Assembly: GCA_037892935.1 (NCBI GenBank)
Contig: JAYXKI010000001.1
Location: 124,001-188,000 of the forward strand
Reading direction: 5' to 3'
Length of the DNA: 64,000 nt
Origin: Phlebopus portentosus
Taxonomy: Eukaryota > Basidiomycota > Agaricomycetes > Boletales > Boletinellaceae
Shown here: in pieces, positions 12,289 through 23,799 of the stretch
Position numbering within the stretch: position 1 is the stretch's first letter
Layout: each line of letters opens with the position of its first letter
Translations under genes and position numbers: made by a program
Notes under the pieces: model-generated
The model's database searches: none
What the model was told of the DNA's origin: nothing
Seen by the model: only the letters and a program-made list of their open reading frames with translations

Positions 12289-15200
12289 ATGCGCGCTAAG
12301 AGTCTTCAGCTTTCGCTGTTGGCGGTATTTTTCACCGGAACAGCTGCACAAAACGGACCAGCCGACTGGAATGCTTCTCCTTTCAATCCTCCAGCTCTGC
12401 TGCTCGCTGTGCGCTCTCCGTATTTGAATACCTGGCTTCAGCAAGGAAATAACCCACCCAGTCTTAGTGGGACTTGGCCTCGACTGTGGGACACTGGCGG
12501 GGTAGGTAGTCTTGTACTTCTGTTGATTTTGGGGTGTAACCTGACCTACTTTTGTTCTGACTGAAGATTACCGGATGGTACGCGTCAGCCGTGGTCGATG
12601 ACCAAGCATATATGATCATGGGAGGCGCAACCATCCCAAATGTACAAAATGCGAATCAGACTGCCGTCGAATTCACAGCGACGCGAACATCGTTCATCTT
12701 CAATGCCGGACCTATGCAGATCAATGCATCATTCATTAGTCCTGTTGAAGTAAGATATTTGTTTTTGTTTCAATGTTATTGCTTTGTAACATCTCGCTCG
12801 CTATCTCTAGCCTTCGGACATCTTGCGCCAATCCCTTCCGTTCAGCTACTTATCAATGTCGGCGAGCTCCACTGACGGAAATGTTCATAATCTGCGAATG
12901 TACTCAGATATTTCAGGCGGTGAGAGCAGGTCCTTTTTGGCTACCCGCTACCATGTTGATTTGATCGCTCGTCTAGAATTCATTGCAGGGAATACGTCTG
13001 AAATCGCACAGTGGGCGTGGAGCGATGATAGTGACTATGTTGTTTTATCAATGTGGCTTGCGACGCAGCAGGGGTACACAGAATTTGAAAATCACGCTCA
13101 AGATGCTACCGAGTATTATGCACTCAAAAAGGTCAGAAGCTGCTAAGGTGTCGAAAAAAAATCACGAAATGACCAGTTCATGCAAAACAGATATCAGGGA
13201 CTACAGTTTCGTGGGCCATCACGGAGGATACCGTAAATCGTGCGAATGCGGCGAACACGAGCGTTACGCTCGGAAATACTGACGACACTACGTTCCGTCC
13301 TGTCTCGACGTACGTTTGGTATTTCTTAGACTTTTCGCAGTAGTTGTCTTAAAATCACACAGGAATTGGCCAACTCTTGGGATCGCCGTAGACTGGGGTA
13401 GCGTTCAGCAGACGCAAGAACCAGCAGTCTGGGCGATCGGCGTTGTTCGTATCCCATCAATACTATATCGAACCTCTTCCGGCTCTCTCGAGGAAAGGTA
13501 TCCATATTTCCTAACGAATTACTCTGATGGAACGAGCGCTGTATGTTCATGCTTCCTTTTACCGTGTTCAATTTCTGGACTTGATTTTCTGAGGGCTCTA
13601 CGTTTCAAGGCAAAGGCATTCCTTGATGACTTTTCGAGGGTAGCGGCAAATGCTGCTGCGCTTGACGCACAGCTCAGCGCGTCCGGTTCACAAATCTCAT
13701 CGGACTACGCTCATCTGCTTGCTTTGAGTACACGCCAGGCTTTTGGAGGTTTGGACATAACAGTATCTAGAGCCGGGGACGGAAGTTGGAATACGTGGGA
13801 TGTCAAAGCTTTCATGAAGAACATGGGTGGACTGGGCACTGATATTTCAGGGTATGCTTAAAATTGAAGTTCTACAGGCTGTATCCGATTATCGTGTTAC
13901 TAAATGTCAAAAAATCAGGGACGCTTTAAGTGTTTCCACAGTGGATACTCTGTATGCCGCTTTCCCGGCATTTCTGTACCTGAATCCTGATTTGGGAGGT
14001 TACCTTTTATCGCCTCTTCTGGAGTACGAAGAAACATCGTCAAATTCTATGTCTTACGCAGAGAAGAATGCCGGTAGGTCATTCATCTATAGAAAGAATA
14101 TCTTCCCCCATTGCTCATTGTGCATACCTTTTGCAGGCTCTGCTTATCCAAACGCAACAGCGGACCAATCTATGGCGTCAGATTACGGCATAGAAGGTGA
14201 GTGATCAGCTTACTCGCGCTCTTTTCCCAATCTTCATTTCGTCGTTTGACCACAGAGACTGCCAATATGCTCATCATGACACTGGCTTATTCTCAGAGAT
14301 CGGGTAATGGTACTTTCCTAAGCAGACATGTAAGCTTTACCTTCTTTAGGTCAGGGCTTAACAGTGCTTAACGCCACACAGTATTCTTTGCTCAGCGAAT
14401 GGGCGGAATACCTAGGAAATAACACGCTTGAGCCCTCAAATCAGTGAGCGTGGATTTCTTCGTGTAGCTCCGAAGTTTTCTCATTTGGGCATTACATCCT
14501 AGGAAAACCGCTGATTTCATTCCCGATTCCGGCATCCCTGTGAACAACCAGACGAACTTGGCGCTTAAAGGGGTCCTTGCAATCGCGAGCATGGCGAAGA
14601 TAGCGGAGGCTGCAAGCAACAAGGATGACCAGAGCCGATTCAATGTTAGCCGATATCGCTTCTTCATTTGTCCTCCGATGCTACGAACTCTTCATTATTT
14701 AGAACACGGCAATAAGCTACATCGCCCAATGGCAGAACAACGCCATACCATCTGACAATTCACATGTTAATCTCGTATATGGTGATGACTACAGAAGCGG
14801 GTTGATTTACAATCTCTACGCCGACAAGCTACTTCAGCTGAATCTCGTCACGAGTTTCGTGTATGATGTTGTGACCACGTTCTACACTAGTACAGTTGGT
14901 GAGTTGCTAATGGGGTGGTTTGGATTTGTATTGACTTGCTTTCCGATTAGATCAATTACCATTTGGCTTGCCATTGGATTCCAGTCAGACTAATCGGACG
15001 ATGACTCGTACGTTTCCAGTATCGTACCAGTGGGTTCTTTCCTGAAACTCCCTTCAAGATTGGTTGATGTTCGCTGCATCGACCGTGACCAATCCCTCGA
15101 CTCGCGATAAGATATTGGCCCAAATTCACGCGTATGCGTCCTCCAGCCTGAATAACACAGTTCTGTCGACCACATACAACCCCTCAACGGGAACAATCTT

Positions 15201-15567
15201 TAGTGAGATGCATGCCGGGAGAAATAGGTGAGCTCGGAAAAAGGTAGTTCACTTTCTTGTGCTCAATGGTTTATCTCTAGCCCTGCGTCCGGATCAGTGT
15301 TTGCACTATTGGCGTTGAAGTATGTCGTTCAGTTTTGGTTCGTCTCTTTTGTAAGACTAACGGCATCCTAGTACCACGATCAGGTCCATTGATGTACCCT
15401 CGGAGGATTCGAGCCTTACTACTCTCACGAGCCTCAGTACACAGACGAGCACAGAAGGAGCGAGTCCGACTAATACCGACGAGGATTCTTCAAGCACATT
15501 GACTTCTGAGGCGAACATCAGATTTATAATATCAGCCTTGATGATCTTGTTTACTGTCTTCTCTTGA
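12289..15567 (+). CDS. Glutaminase A (GtaA)-like protein, paralogue C, probable GPI-anchored form
   Basis: The ATG at 12289 starts a clear signal peptide (MRAKSLQLSLLAVFFTGTAA/QNGPADW). The exon layout and blocks match paralogues A and B: PYLNTWLQQGNN, VVDDQAY, TAVEFTATRTSFIFNAGP, SLPFSYLSMSASS, ISGTTVSWAITED, WPTLGIAVDW, LDITVSRAG, FMKNMGGLG, GGYLLSPLLEYEE and LIYNLYADKLLQL. The end is different: after DWLMFAAST the last exon gives a Ser/Thr-rich stalk (TSLSTQTSTEGASPTNTDED) and a short hydrophobic C-terminus (FIISALMILFTVFS) that stops at 15567 with no basic tail. That is the pattern of a GPI-attachment signal. The lack of a cytoplasmic domain sets it apart from its two neighbours. No frame lesion was seen. 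Confidence 0.85.
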
Positions 15568-15885
15568 AGTGCCGGAGACTCTTGCCGTTATCACGTAAAT
15601 ATAAAGCTACTACTATAGTGACGGATATAGCGGGTACGGACTTGTCTTATGCCCTTGAGAGCACATTTTTTCCTCGGCAATCAATGTCTGATATGTACAT
15701 GCTTTCTGGAAAAATGGGTGTACCTACATAAGACATTGGCGAGACGACAAGTAGTTCCCATTGATTTTGGGAGATTGATATTGAAGTTTTCAAGTGGTGG
15801 ATGTAATCGTGAGAATGTTGAGCCAAGGAAAGATTCGGATTTTTCATTGGTCATCCTCGACCTGGTGTACCGTCGACCTTGAGCA
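15568..15885. other. Intergenic, nothing recognised
   Basis: 318 bases downstream of GtaA-like paralogue C and upstream of the next plus-strand gene. It should contain a terminator and a promoter. No structured element was seen. Confidence 0.3.
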
Positions 15886-16516
15886 ATGTTGCCATCATCA
15901 CATTCACAGAATCTTTACGAATATCCAGCATCATCTGGTGGTACTTTGTATTCTGCCAGTAGCCATGATTCTCTTTCATTCTCGACTTCCGGACCTTCTC
16001 AACTGACGGCCGACATGAACGCACCGGAATTGTTCAATCACAAGATAAAGATGGCACTGCAGTTTGCGGAAGTCATTCAGCGCCTTGCAAAGTCTGCATC
16101 GGATGGAATGTGAGCCAAAGGTCTGCGAGCTGAACTATAGAAGCTTATTCAATTCAATGGACAGAGAACACGCATTTCACCCAGCTGCAGAGTCCAGCCC
16201 AATGTCAGCATCGGGTGAGCAGCTTTTCTTGGTGCAACTTATTTTATGTTTGCTCACGCAGTCACCAGCTGATTTGGCCTCTTTGCGACACTACATCGAG
16301 ATGTTTACCGCTCATCTTGTCAACACGGGCGTTGGTGCTCTTCCGATGATTTCATTTCCACCAGACGGGTCTGCTCCGACACTGCCAACTGAGACTGAAC
16401 TACTAGAGGAGACTACGAAAGCCGTGACAGCCATGTATGCTCGTCAAAAACAGATCCAGGATAACAATGCGGTGGTCGCAAGCCTGCTGTCTGTGCCAGA
16501 TGGTTCACGTCGTTGA
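15886..16516 (+). CDS. Hypothetical protein, three exons, about 173 residues
   Basis: I do not recognise the family. A consistent three-exon model can be drawn: 15886-16109, 16165-16214 and 16269-16516, with GT-AG introns and matching phases. The first exon has a Ser-rich start, then PELFNHKIKMALQFAEVIQRLAKSA, probably helical. The last exon has DLASLRHYIEMFTAHLVNTG and, near the end, a helical segment LLEETTKAVTAMYARQKQIQ. No signal peptide or membrane segment was seen. The soluble, helical character is compatible with a small subunit of a larger complex, but that is only a guess. Confidence 0.5.
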
Positions 16517-16787
16517 GGTGGCAACACTTGCTGGTACGTTGATGACCTGCAGGCTCCGACGTTGGCGAAATTATCGCGAGCATTGATAAGAGCCGAGAGC
16601 TTGTGGTTCATGTAACTACCAGACCCTCATCTAAGACCTGTAAGGGTCAAAGAGGATTCGCGCTTATCAATGCGATCAGAGTGGCTCGAACGGTTTGTGG
16701 CTTGGATAATCTTTATATAAGCCTCCCTGCCCATGATCCGGCCTACATCTTTATCTTCATTTACGACCTCCCTGCCTGGTGCAGCGC

Positions 16788-17691
16788 ATGGCATCGACAC
16801 TCACTTGCTTATTCTCTCTTTACGATGCAGCAACGCCTGAACACCTTCATTACTTACACGACCCGGACCTCGGCGGAAACACAAAAAAATGCGTACGAAT
16901 CGATGCCCCTGGCACACAAGACGCGACTCTTTTCGTTCATATTCCTCCGCCGCAGCGCGGGCACCCGAAGCATATCAGGTATTCGACTGCGACAGTGACG
17001 ACAATGGCTGCCCGCAAGGCAGAAATACGCACTCAGGAAACTGTATTCGTCAAATGGGGTCTTGACAAGCATCGCGTCAAAGCGCTACGTCACGAGGCTG
17101 GTTTCTATGCGAATGAATTGCGCAGTCTCCAGGGAACGTTCGTTCCGAGGCTCATCGGCTACTACGAGTCGACCAACAAGAACGAGTACTTTGCGCTCTC
17201 GGTCTTTGAGCATTGCTTTGGAGGGATACCGTCTGATAATGCGGAATACCAGTGCGTGTCAGATTGATCGTCATTTGAGAGGACAGCATTGACTCATTCA
17301 CTTGGGTAGTCGGCAATACATGATGGCCGCGTGCGCAATTCATGCAGCAGGAGTCGAGCACGGCCAACTTGCCGATGGATACATGGAAGAAGGCCGTCGA
17401 ATCGACCATCACGTCTTCTTCGACAAATATGGGCATGCTCGCATCGTCGACTTCACTCGTGCAGAACGGCACAAGTGCGTCGGTGCGCAGCTTCACGTCC
17501 CAGGAGCAGTTGGAAAGGGAAAATTTTGCGAAGAACTCACATATCTTGAAGCCGTCATCGGTGATCGTTTGACGGGACTCTCCGCGAAAGATGCTGAGAG
17601 ACGCAGACGCGAGGAGCATAAAAGAAAAGCAGAGAGAGAGCAGTACATTAGGTACAATAGTGGACCAGCTTTGCCCTATATTCGAACTTAG
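16788..17691 (+). CDS. Protein kinase-like protein with degenerate catalytic motifs
   Basis: Two exons (16788-17251 and 17310-17691; phases agree) give about 281 residues. FVKWGLDKHRVKALRHEAGF resembles the kinase beta-3 strand and alpha-C helix, and VPRLIGYYES continues the N-lobe. In the second exon, GVEHGQLA sits where HRD would be, followed by HHVFFDKYGHARIVDFTRAE in place of the DFG segment. The catalytic-loop Asp is not visible (EHGQL), so I expect a pseudokinase or an aminoglycoside-phosphotransferase-like fold of the kind common in basidiomycetes. The end is basic and charged (KDAERRRREEHKRKAERE). The exact start is uncertain because the upstream frame also opens with non-ATG codons. 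Confidence 0.55.
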
Positions 17692-17938
17692 TCAACTTTT
17701 CTGTGACGCTCGTTGGTTAAAGAATCCGATTTCTGTTGTTTCAAGTTGTGTTTAGCGACGATCGGCACGTGCACAAAATAAACCACCTTCGAACTCAAAT
17801 TCCTTACCCCTCCTTCACTCATTCTACAACTTGTTTTCCTTGTGTAGTCGTCGTATCTTTGCTAGAAAGTAGAAGCTTGCCCAGCTCTTCGGCCCGAGTG
17901 GAATATAGGCTGTTAGTAAGCAGAAAGCAGAGCAGACT

Positions 17939-18848
17939 ATGGACGCAGAGCGGTTGCTAGCAATGTTAGAGGTGTCGATGGAGTACGCGGCACTGAAGAA
18001 CGATGACCACTGTCCGAAGGGAATGTACATTATCCCTTCTGCGGATTCTATACTATCATGGGATGGTGTGCTCTTTGTTCACCAAGGTGCGTCCATCACA
18101 GCCATAGCAACTACCAATTTCTTTCTGACCCGCCAAATCTACTATGTTATGTGGCTTGACCGGACAGGATACTATGCTGATTCGATACTAAAATTTCGTG
18201 TGCGCTTCCCATTCACGTATCCTGCACGCCCTCCAACAGTGACTTTCGCGACGGATGTCTTCCACCCTCTGGTCTCCAATGAAGATGGGATGTTGAATCT
18301 TGAACCACGTTTCTCTCCGTGGAGGTACAGTTCTCTATTATAAAGATAAGGATAAATCATAACTTGGTTTTGATTGATCGAGTCTATAGACCCAAGCAAG
18401 ATCATGTTTTCCATCTTCTTCATTGGATCAAAGTTATCTTCAAGAAAGATGCACTTGACAATATCAAGGAAAGTGACGCTTTGAATAAGGAAGCTTTCAG
18501 GTGAAGTAAAATATAATCCATCCTATGTAGAAAGCGCTGACCTTCCTTCTCTTCGTACAGGCTGTAAGTTAGCCTTCTTCGAGTTTTGTGGCGGGAAACG
18601 TTTCTGAAGAGTGATGATTCGCCAGGTATCGCGACTCGACTCAGTCATTCGCAGCGTTAGCAACGCAATCGGCGATGCTCTCACAAACAGCTCCTGCTCT
18701 GTTCGAAAATGCTCATTCGTCAGCAAGGAAATCACAGGCGCAAATTCACGATATTGTTGTCCGAGAGTCTCGTGAGGAGGAGCTGGATCCATTCCGGACT
18801 AAACTTGGACTTCATCCCTGGGCTCGCAGCGATGAGCAAAGGTCATGA
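17939..18848 (+). CDS. FTS/AKTIP-like ubiquitin-conjugating enzyme variant (no catalytic Cys)
   Basis: Four exons (17939-18086, 18168-18324, 18390-18500, 18626-18848) join in phase to 212 residues. The UBC fold is recognisable from residue ~10: LEVSMEYAALKN, CPKGMYIIPS, FRVRFPFTYPARPPTVTF, then HPLVSNEDGMLNLEP. At the position where active E2s have the catalytic Cys after the HPN region, this protein has MLNLEP and no Cys, so it is an E2 variant. The C-terminal half ends with LDPFRTKLGLHPWARSDEQ. By family knowledge, FTS (AKTIP) forms a complex with Hook and FHIP proteins that links cargo to dynein. A different UEV-like role cannot be excluded. Confidence 0.75.
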
Positions 18849-19079
18849 TGACAAGCAATTGCTGTCTCTTTTTCTCCCGAACTATTATACCTATCGGATA
18901 TTGTACATGAATTCACGGAGCGTTAATTTTGATTTTCTCATCTCAGAAATTGCTTCAAAAAGTCACGGGACCGTGGGTTACGCTGTCCGCCATTGAGTCA
19001 TATTCGGAAACGGGTGTTTGCTCCGTCACCGTCGTCGCGACGGCGGCGGATTTGCTCACTAACTAACTTACTGCAAACT

Positions 19080-21225
19080 ATGACAACCAACGGTCGCCCG
19101 GAGGAGGTGGTTGGCGGTCGTGCTGGTGCTGGTAACGTCGGTAGCGATAAGCCTCCTAGCGCCACGGGTGCAAAGGGACCCCAGAAGAGGTCGAACAAGA
19201 TATCTGGTGGACAATCTATCAATCATCTGTTGAACTTCTCTCTACCTCCCAGACAGACGAATAGCCTGCAGAGCTTGCCGAGGCGGAGTAAAAGGACTGC
19301 GCCGGGATATGGTGTTTGGAACAAAGAGAGTGAGTAGGATGCGAATTGTCCGGTATTATATGAAGGATCCTGAGTTCGCGAACGTTATAGAATTCGTCAA
19401 CGCTCAGTACAGATTCGTTATGAAGCCTTGTGGAGATTACACAGTACATTTTGCGGATCCCGATATGTATGTCGAGCAGCACCTACTCTCCATTTTAATT
19501 CTGATGGGAGCATCCATAGATTCTTCCAATGGCAGGATATCTTGCAGGTTATCATTCCTCGCACTTCAGCATTCGCTTCGGCGGCTGGCCGTCAAGAGGA
19601 GTTTTCTAGTCTAGACGAAGGACACACAACATGTCCTATTTGCTTATCGTCCCCTTCAGCACCGAGAATGACCAAGTGTGGACACGTTCGTATCTCCCGT
19701 GAATTCCCTCCTGTCTATCCAGCTGACTACTTTGTAGGTCTTTTGTTACCCCTGCGTACTTCATTATCTCAGCACATCCGACTATGCAAAGTGGAATCGT
19801 TGTCCAATATGTTTCGACTCGATCAACGAAAAGCAGCTCAAGAGTGTCAAGTGGTACGATGAGCCGAGCCCACTGGAGGACGCTACAGAGACTTCGACGG
19901 AAACCTCGTCGTCGTCTTCTCATGTAGAACTTTCTGGAGACTCTTATAAGCCTGGCTCAATGTTGCGCATGCGTTTGATGGAGCGACCGCAAATAACGAC
20001 GCTTGCCCTTCCCAGGTCACGAACGTGGCCTTCTGAGGTCATTCCCCCTCATCAGGCACCCTTCCATTTCCTGCCCGATGTATACAGGTTCTCACGTTTC
20101 ATGCTTGCAACACCCGACTACCTTATCGCGAACTTATCTCGAGACCTCGACGAGCTTGCCGCTGAGCGTCGCATCCTTGCAGGGATGAAGGATGATTTGG
20201 GCGTGAGCTTTGTGGACCTGGCTGACACGAAGGTCCGACAACAGATAGCGAAGGCATCTGCTCTCGACACTCCGGAACTGAGGGAGGCAATTTCCCGCGC
20301 TGAACAGAGCGTGCGTGATATTGAGCGGAGGAGTGAGGAAAGAGGAAGACGTCGTGCTGAACGGGCACGAAATCCGGAAACTCAAGACGTCGGCGAAGTC
20401 CCGGAAGCTTTGCTAGAGGTTCAGGGCAGCAGGCCCGTGACCAAGCCACCCTCTGCGAATCGGGGACAGCGATCTAGGAGAAACTTGAACCCTCCACCTC
20501 CTTCGACGTCGACGTACTATTTCTATCAAGCGGCATCAGGAATCCCGATATTTCTTCATCCACTTGATATTAGAATTCTTCTTTCTCACTTTGAGAAATA
20601 TGCAGACTTTCCGGACACGATTTCTGTCCGGGTAGATGCATCGTCTGAGGGGTCTGTTGATGCTGAGCTTAGAAGGCGATGCAAGTACCTCGCCCACATG
20701 CCGGAAAGTGCTGATGTCGTTTTCATCGAAGCGGATCTCACGACTGTCGTCGGCGATGAGACTATTCGGGCTTTCGACGCTCCTTTACGAGCGCGACGCG
20801 CAAAGCGTCGGGATCGGCTCAAGAAGGAAGAACGGGCAAAAGTTCGTGCTGAAGAGAAGGAGCGCGAGAAATTCAGAATTCCCGCAAATACCGTCCCTCA
20901 GAGCCCTAGGTTTGACTCCAGCGAGGTCGTTGCAACGTTACCTGAGCGCCCTCTGGCGCCAGAGGAGATCATCGTTGAGAATTCAACTCCTTCTACGGAA
21001 TCCCAGTCGCAAGCAGGTGCATGGGGCCAGCGGAGCTTTGCCTCTGCAGCTCAGAGTGGCCGTGCTGGAGCAACCCCTCCAGGTCGTCCACTACGCGATG
21101 CGATAGATGAAGACGAGTGGGATATGGATGCTGCGTGGCATGAGATGCAACGATCTGGTGGTGGACGTCGGAAGCGCTCGAACAGGATGGTTGTGCTTGG
21201 TGGTTCCGGAGGTAGACGAAGGTAA
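19080..21225 (+). CDS. RING-finger protein of the RNF10/Mag2 type (probable E3 ubiquitin ligase)
   Basis: The start is the ATG at 19080. The N-terminal low-complexity part contains INHLLNFSLPPR, then after an intron FVNAQYRFVMKPCGDYTVHF and the QWQDILQVIIPR block typical of the RNF10 family. A C3HC4 RING follows, split by an intron: CPICLSSPSAPRMTKCGH, then VFCYPCVLHYL and CPICFDSI. A long last exon (19960-21225) has coiled regions, FYQAASGIPIFLHPLDIRIL, an arginine/lysine-rich charged helix and a basic end (RRKRSNRMV). Known members ubiquitinate 40S ribosomal proteins in ribosome quality control (RNF10) or are yeast Mag2. The function here is inferred from homology. The coding region appears uninterrupted. 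Confidence 0.85.
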
Positions 21226-21809
21226 TTTGTATAACTCGAACATTTGTCTCTTGCAGCTCTTTACAGATATGGATATGAGGCGTGTAACAATAGGTTAAGG
21301 ATTAGAAAGTCAAATATTATCATCAAACAGTGCTACTCCCTTTCGAGCCAGGTTTGGCGTATGATCGACGCAAGTGGCGGCTTTCTTCTCGTTGGATTCA
21401 TTCCTGATTTGGATGACGATTTCCTATATCTTGAGGCCAATCGTGATGTCTGAAGAATCACCCTAATCAAGCAATGCAATGTGTTCTTTGGATCCTGTAT
21501 TATGCTCATCCTGGAACGGAACAAACGTTGTTTCATTTATTTGCATGTCAGAACTTCCTCTCATTCCTGGGATACAGACTGGATTAGACAGCGTGCAAAT
21601 ACAACAACAATTATACGAAATACTGCGATATTGATGGCATCCAAACGAATATAACAGATTGAGTCAGAAGCAGGTGTTGATCGGAGTGACAAAAAAAAAG
21701 TTAGTCAGCACATCACGTGCACTATTTCATTAACTCGAGTTCTCAAATTCCAAAGTTGATCCTTTGCTTCGTCACCCATGTCCTCCGCTTCTTTCTTCCA
21801 TCTTGCTCG
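21226..21809. other. Intergenic, nothing recognised
   Basis: About 580 bases between the RNF10-like gene and the F-box-like gene, both on the plus strand. Terminator and promoter are expected here. No conserved frame or structured RNA was seen. Confidence 0.3.
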
Positions 21810-23436
21810 ATGGCCTCAGCGACACTGACGGCATCGGTATATCCTTACGTGAAATCTACATATGTAGACACAGATAGAGTATTGCTTCGACCGCGACCTT
21901 ATGAACGCTTTGGAGGTTACCTGATTCTTCTTCCTCTGCTCCCGAAACGAGCTCCGCTTCCTGCTCTTCCAGCCGAGGTATGGAGGAAAATTCTGGCCTT
22001 GGCTATGGAAGATGGATCGGGTAGTAGTAAGGACTGGATATTGAAGGAGTCACCCCAGATGGAGACGAATGTGAAGCTTCGAAACTCAAGCAGTCCTCTG
22101 TGGAAGTGGGACCTTGCACTCATTTGCAAGGATTTGAAGGTATGTAGTTCACCACTTGTTTTCCTCTATGCTGTAGTGCTTCGTTCTTTGCTTTCGCTAG
22201 ACTGTGGTCTGACGATGAGTTCTTATTCGATCGGGGCCTGTTGACAGTCGAATCGTGATGACAATGATGCGAATCAAGAAAGCAAAGTAATGGAGCACTA
22301 CAGTAATATCTGAAAGTGATACTTTCCAGCTGACTTTTTTCCCGCTACAGAACGTTGCGCTACCTTTACTTTACGCAGACGTAATACTCAAGAGTCTCCA
22401 TGCACTTGAGAAATTTACACATCTTCTCCATTCGTCAGACCAGAAGTGGGACTCCATCCGTCGAATACCTTATTCTACACCGGGAAGATGGGTCCAATCT
22501 CTAGACGTCTCCGATCTCGAAATAAACACTCGCTCAGAGTTTTGTCAGGCAGATGGGCTATTGACTACACTATTTCCGTTACTTCCCTTTCTCTCTCGAC
22601 TAGAGCTTAGTCTTTCTATGCAACTGAGCCGTCGTGCGATGTTGTCTTTAGGATTACGAGACGGCGCGCAGAATCTACGCTGTCTGGATGGTGTCAAATA
22701 CGATGCAACGACCGTCCTATCCGGAGAGGATCCTTTGACTGAACTCGTCGCGTGTTGCACCGGACTCGAGGAACTTGAGGTTGTCGGAGTTGGAGTGGAC
22801 GACATAGACATGAGTCGTTCATCGCCCGAGCCTATGGATAAAGCTCCGCCTCTTCTACACCTTTCTCATCTGCATACGCTCACCATTTTAGCGACGCCTA
22901 TGTCTCCTCTTCTTCTTCGATTAATCTATAGTCCCCTTCCTGCGCTGCAAACAGTCATAATCACACCATACGGTGACCTTCAGCCTCCGCAATCTGGTAT
23001 TTCCGAATTCCTCGCTGCACATGGTGAATCCATACGAACACTCGTTTTGCACACGCCGAAGACTTGGCCGATTGCGCGGTACCCTCCCCCACGGTCTCTT
23101 CTATACATTCTTCCGAATCTCAATCAGCTCTCACTAGAGACATCCGGTCTTGCTCTGGATGCTCCGCCTTCTTCGCAATCGCGAAAGCATCCTTTGTCCT
23201 CGATATGGATTTCGCGTCCAACGTCTGGATTGCGCGAGGAACTCCTGCGTATCATTTCCTCTCTGCCGAACTTGCGTGAGGTTCGCGCGCGGGATGTACG
23301 ATGGACGAAACGCACTATGTCAGCTAGCGCGCGAGAAGCCGGCTTTCAGGGCGAGATGTGGGCATGGCGTCGCTTATTGGCAGCGTACAAAGTGAAGATG
23401 CTTGACGCTGATGGCCTCGAGGATGCTGAATGTTGA
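21810..23436 (+). CDS. F-box-like, leucine-rich protein
   Basis: Two exons (21810-22139 and 22351-23436) join in phase to 471 residues. LPALPAEVWRKILALAMED near residue 50 is an F-box core, and WDLALICKDLKNVALPLLYADVIL across the intron completes the helical module. The rest is leucine-rich with LRR-like spacing (LELSLSMQL, LEELEVVGVGV, LHTLTILATPM, LPNLNQLSLETSGL, LPNLREVRARDV), as in the many basidiomycete F-box/LRR proteins. These are expected to bring substrates to SCF ubiquitin ligases through Skp1. The substrate is unknown. Confidence 0.75.
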
Positions 23437-23799
23437 TTTTCTGCAACTTTCCGGGAGAAGTTATGTTTTTATTCTCGTCTTGCTTGTTGTAACGATTGCG
23501 ACGATCTTGTTATGTCCTGCTGCTTGCATCTTTCCTATAGTTCTGTTTTGGTACTGTCATCTTTGCAAATACTCCCCGCTCTGCAGTTCCGTCGTTTGTC
23601 TAATAGGATACCTGATTTATGTTTCTGTCTACGTGCTTAGCTAGTGTCCTGCTCTAATAATCATATTTTTTATGAGTACTTGTCAGAATGATGCAGTCCG
23701 AGAGCTCAATTCTGATCTTCTCGATTGTCTACATATGATGACAATACTGCAGTTACAGGCATTTGAAAAGAATTAAAAATACTACTACTACGTTCACAT
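23437..23799. other. Intergenic between convergent genes
   Basis: About 360 bases between the F-box-like gene (plus) and the PhzF-family gene (minus). It should hold two 3' ends. It is AT-rich and nothing else is recognised. Confidence 0.3.
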
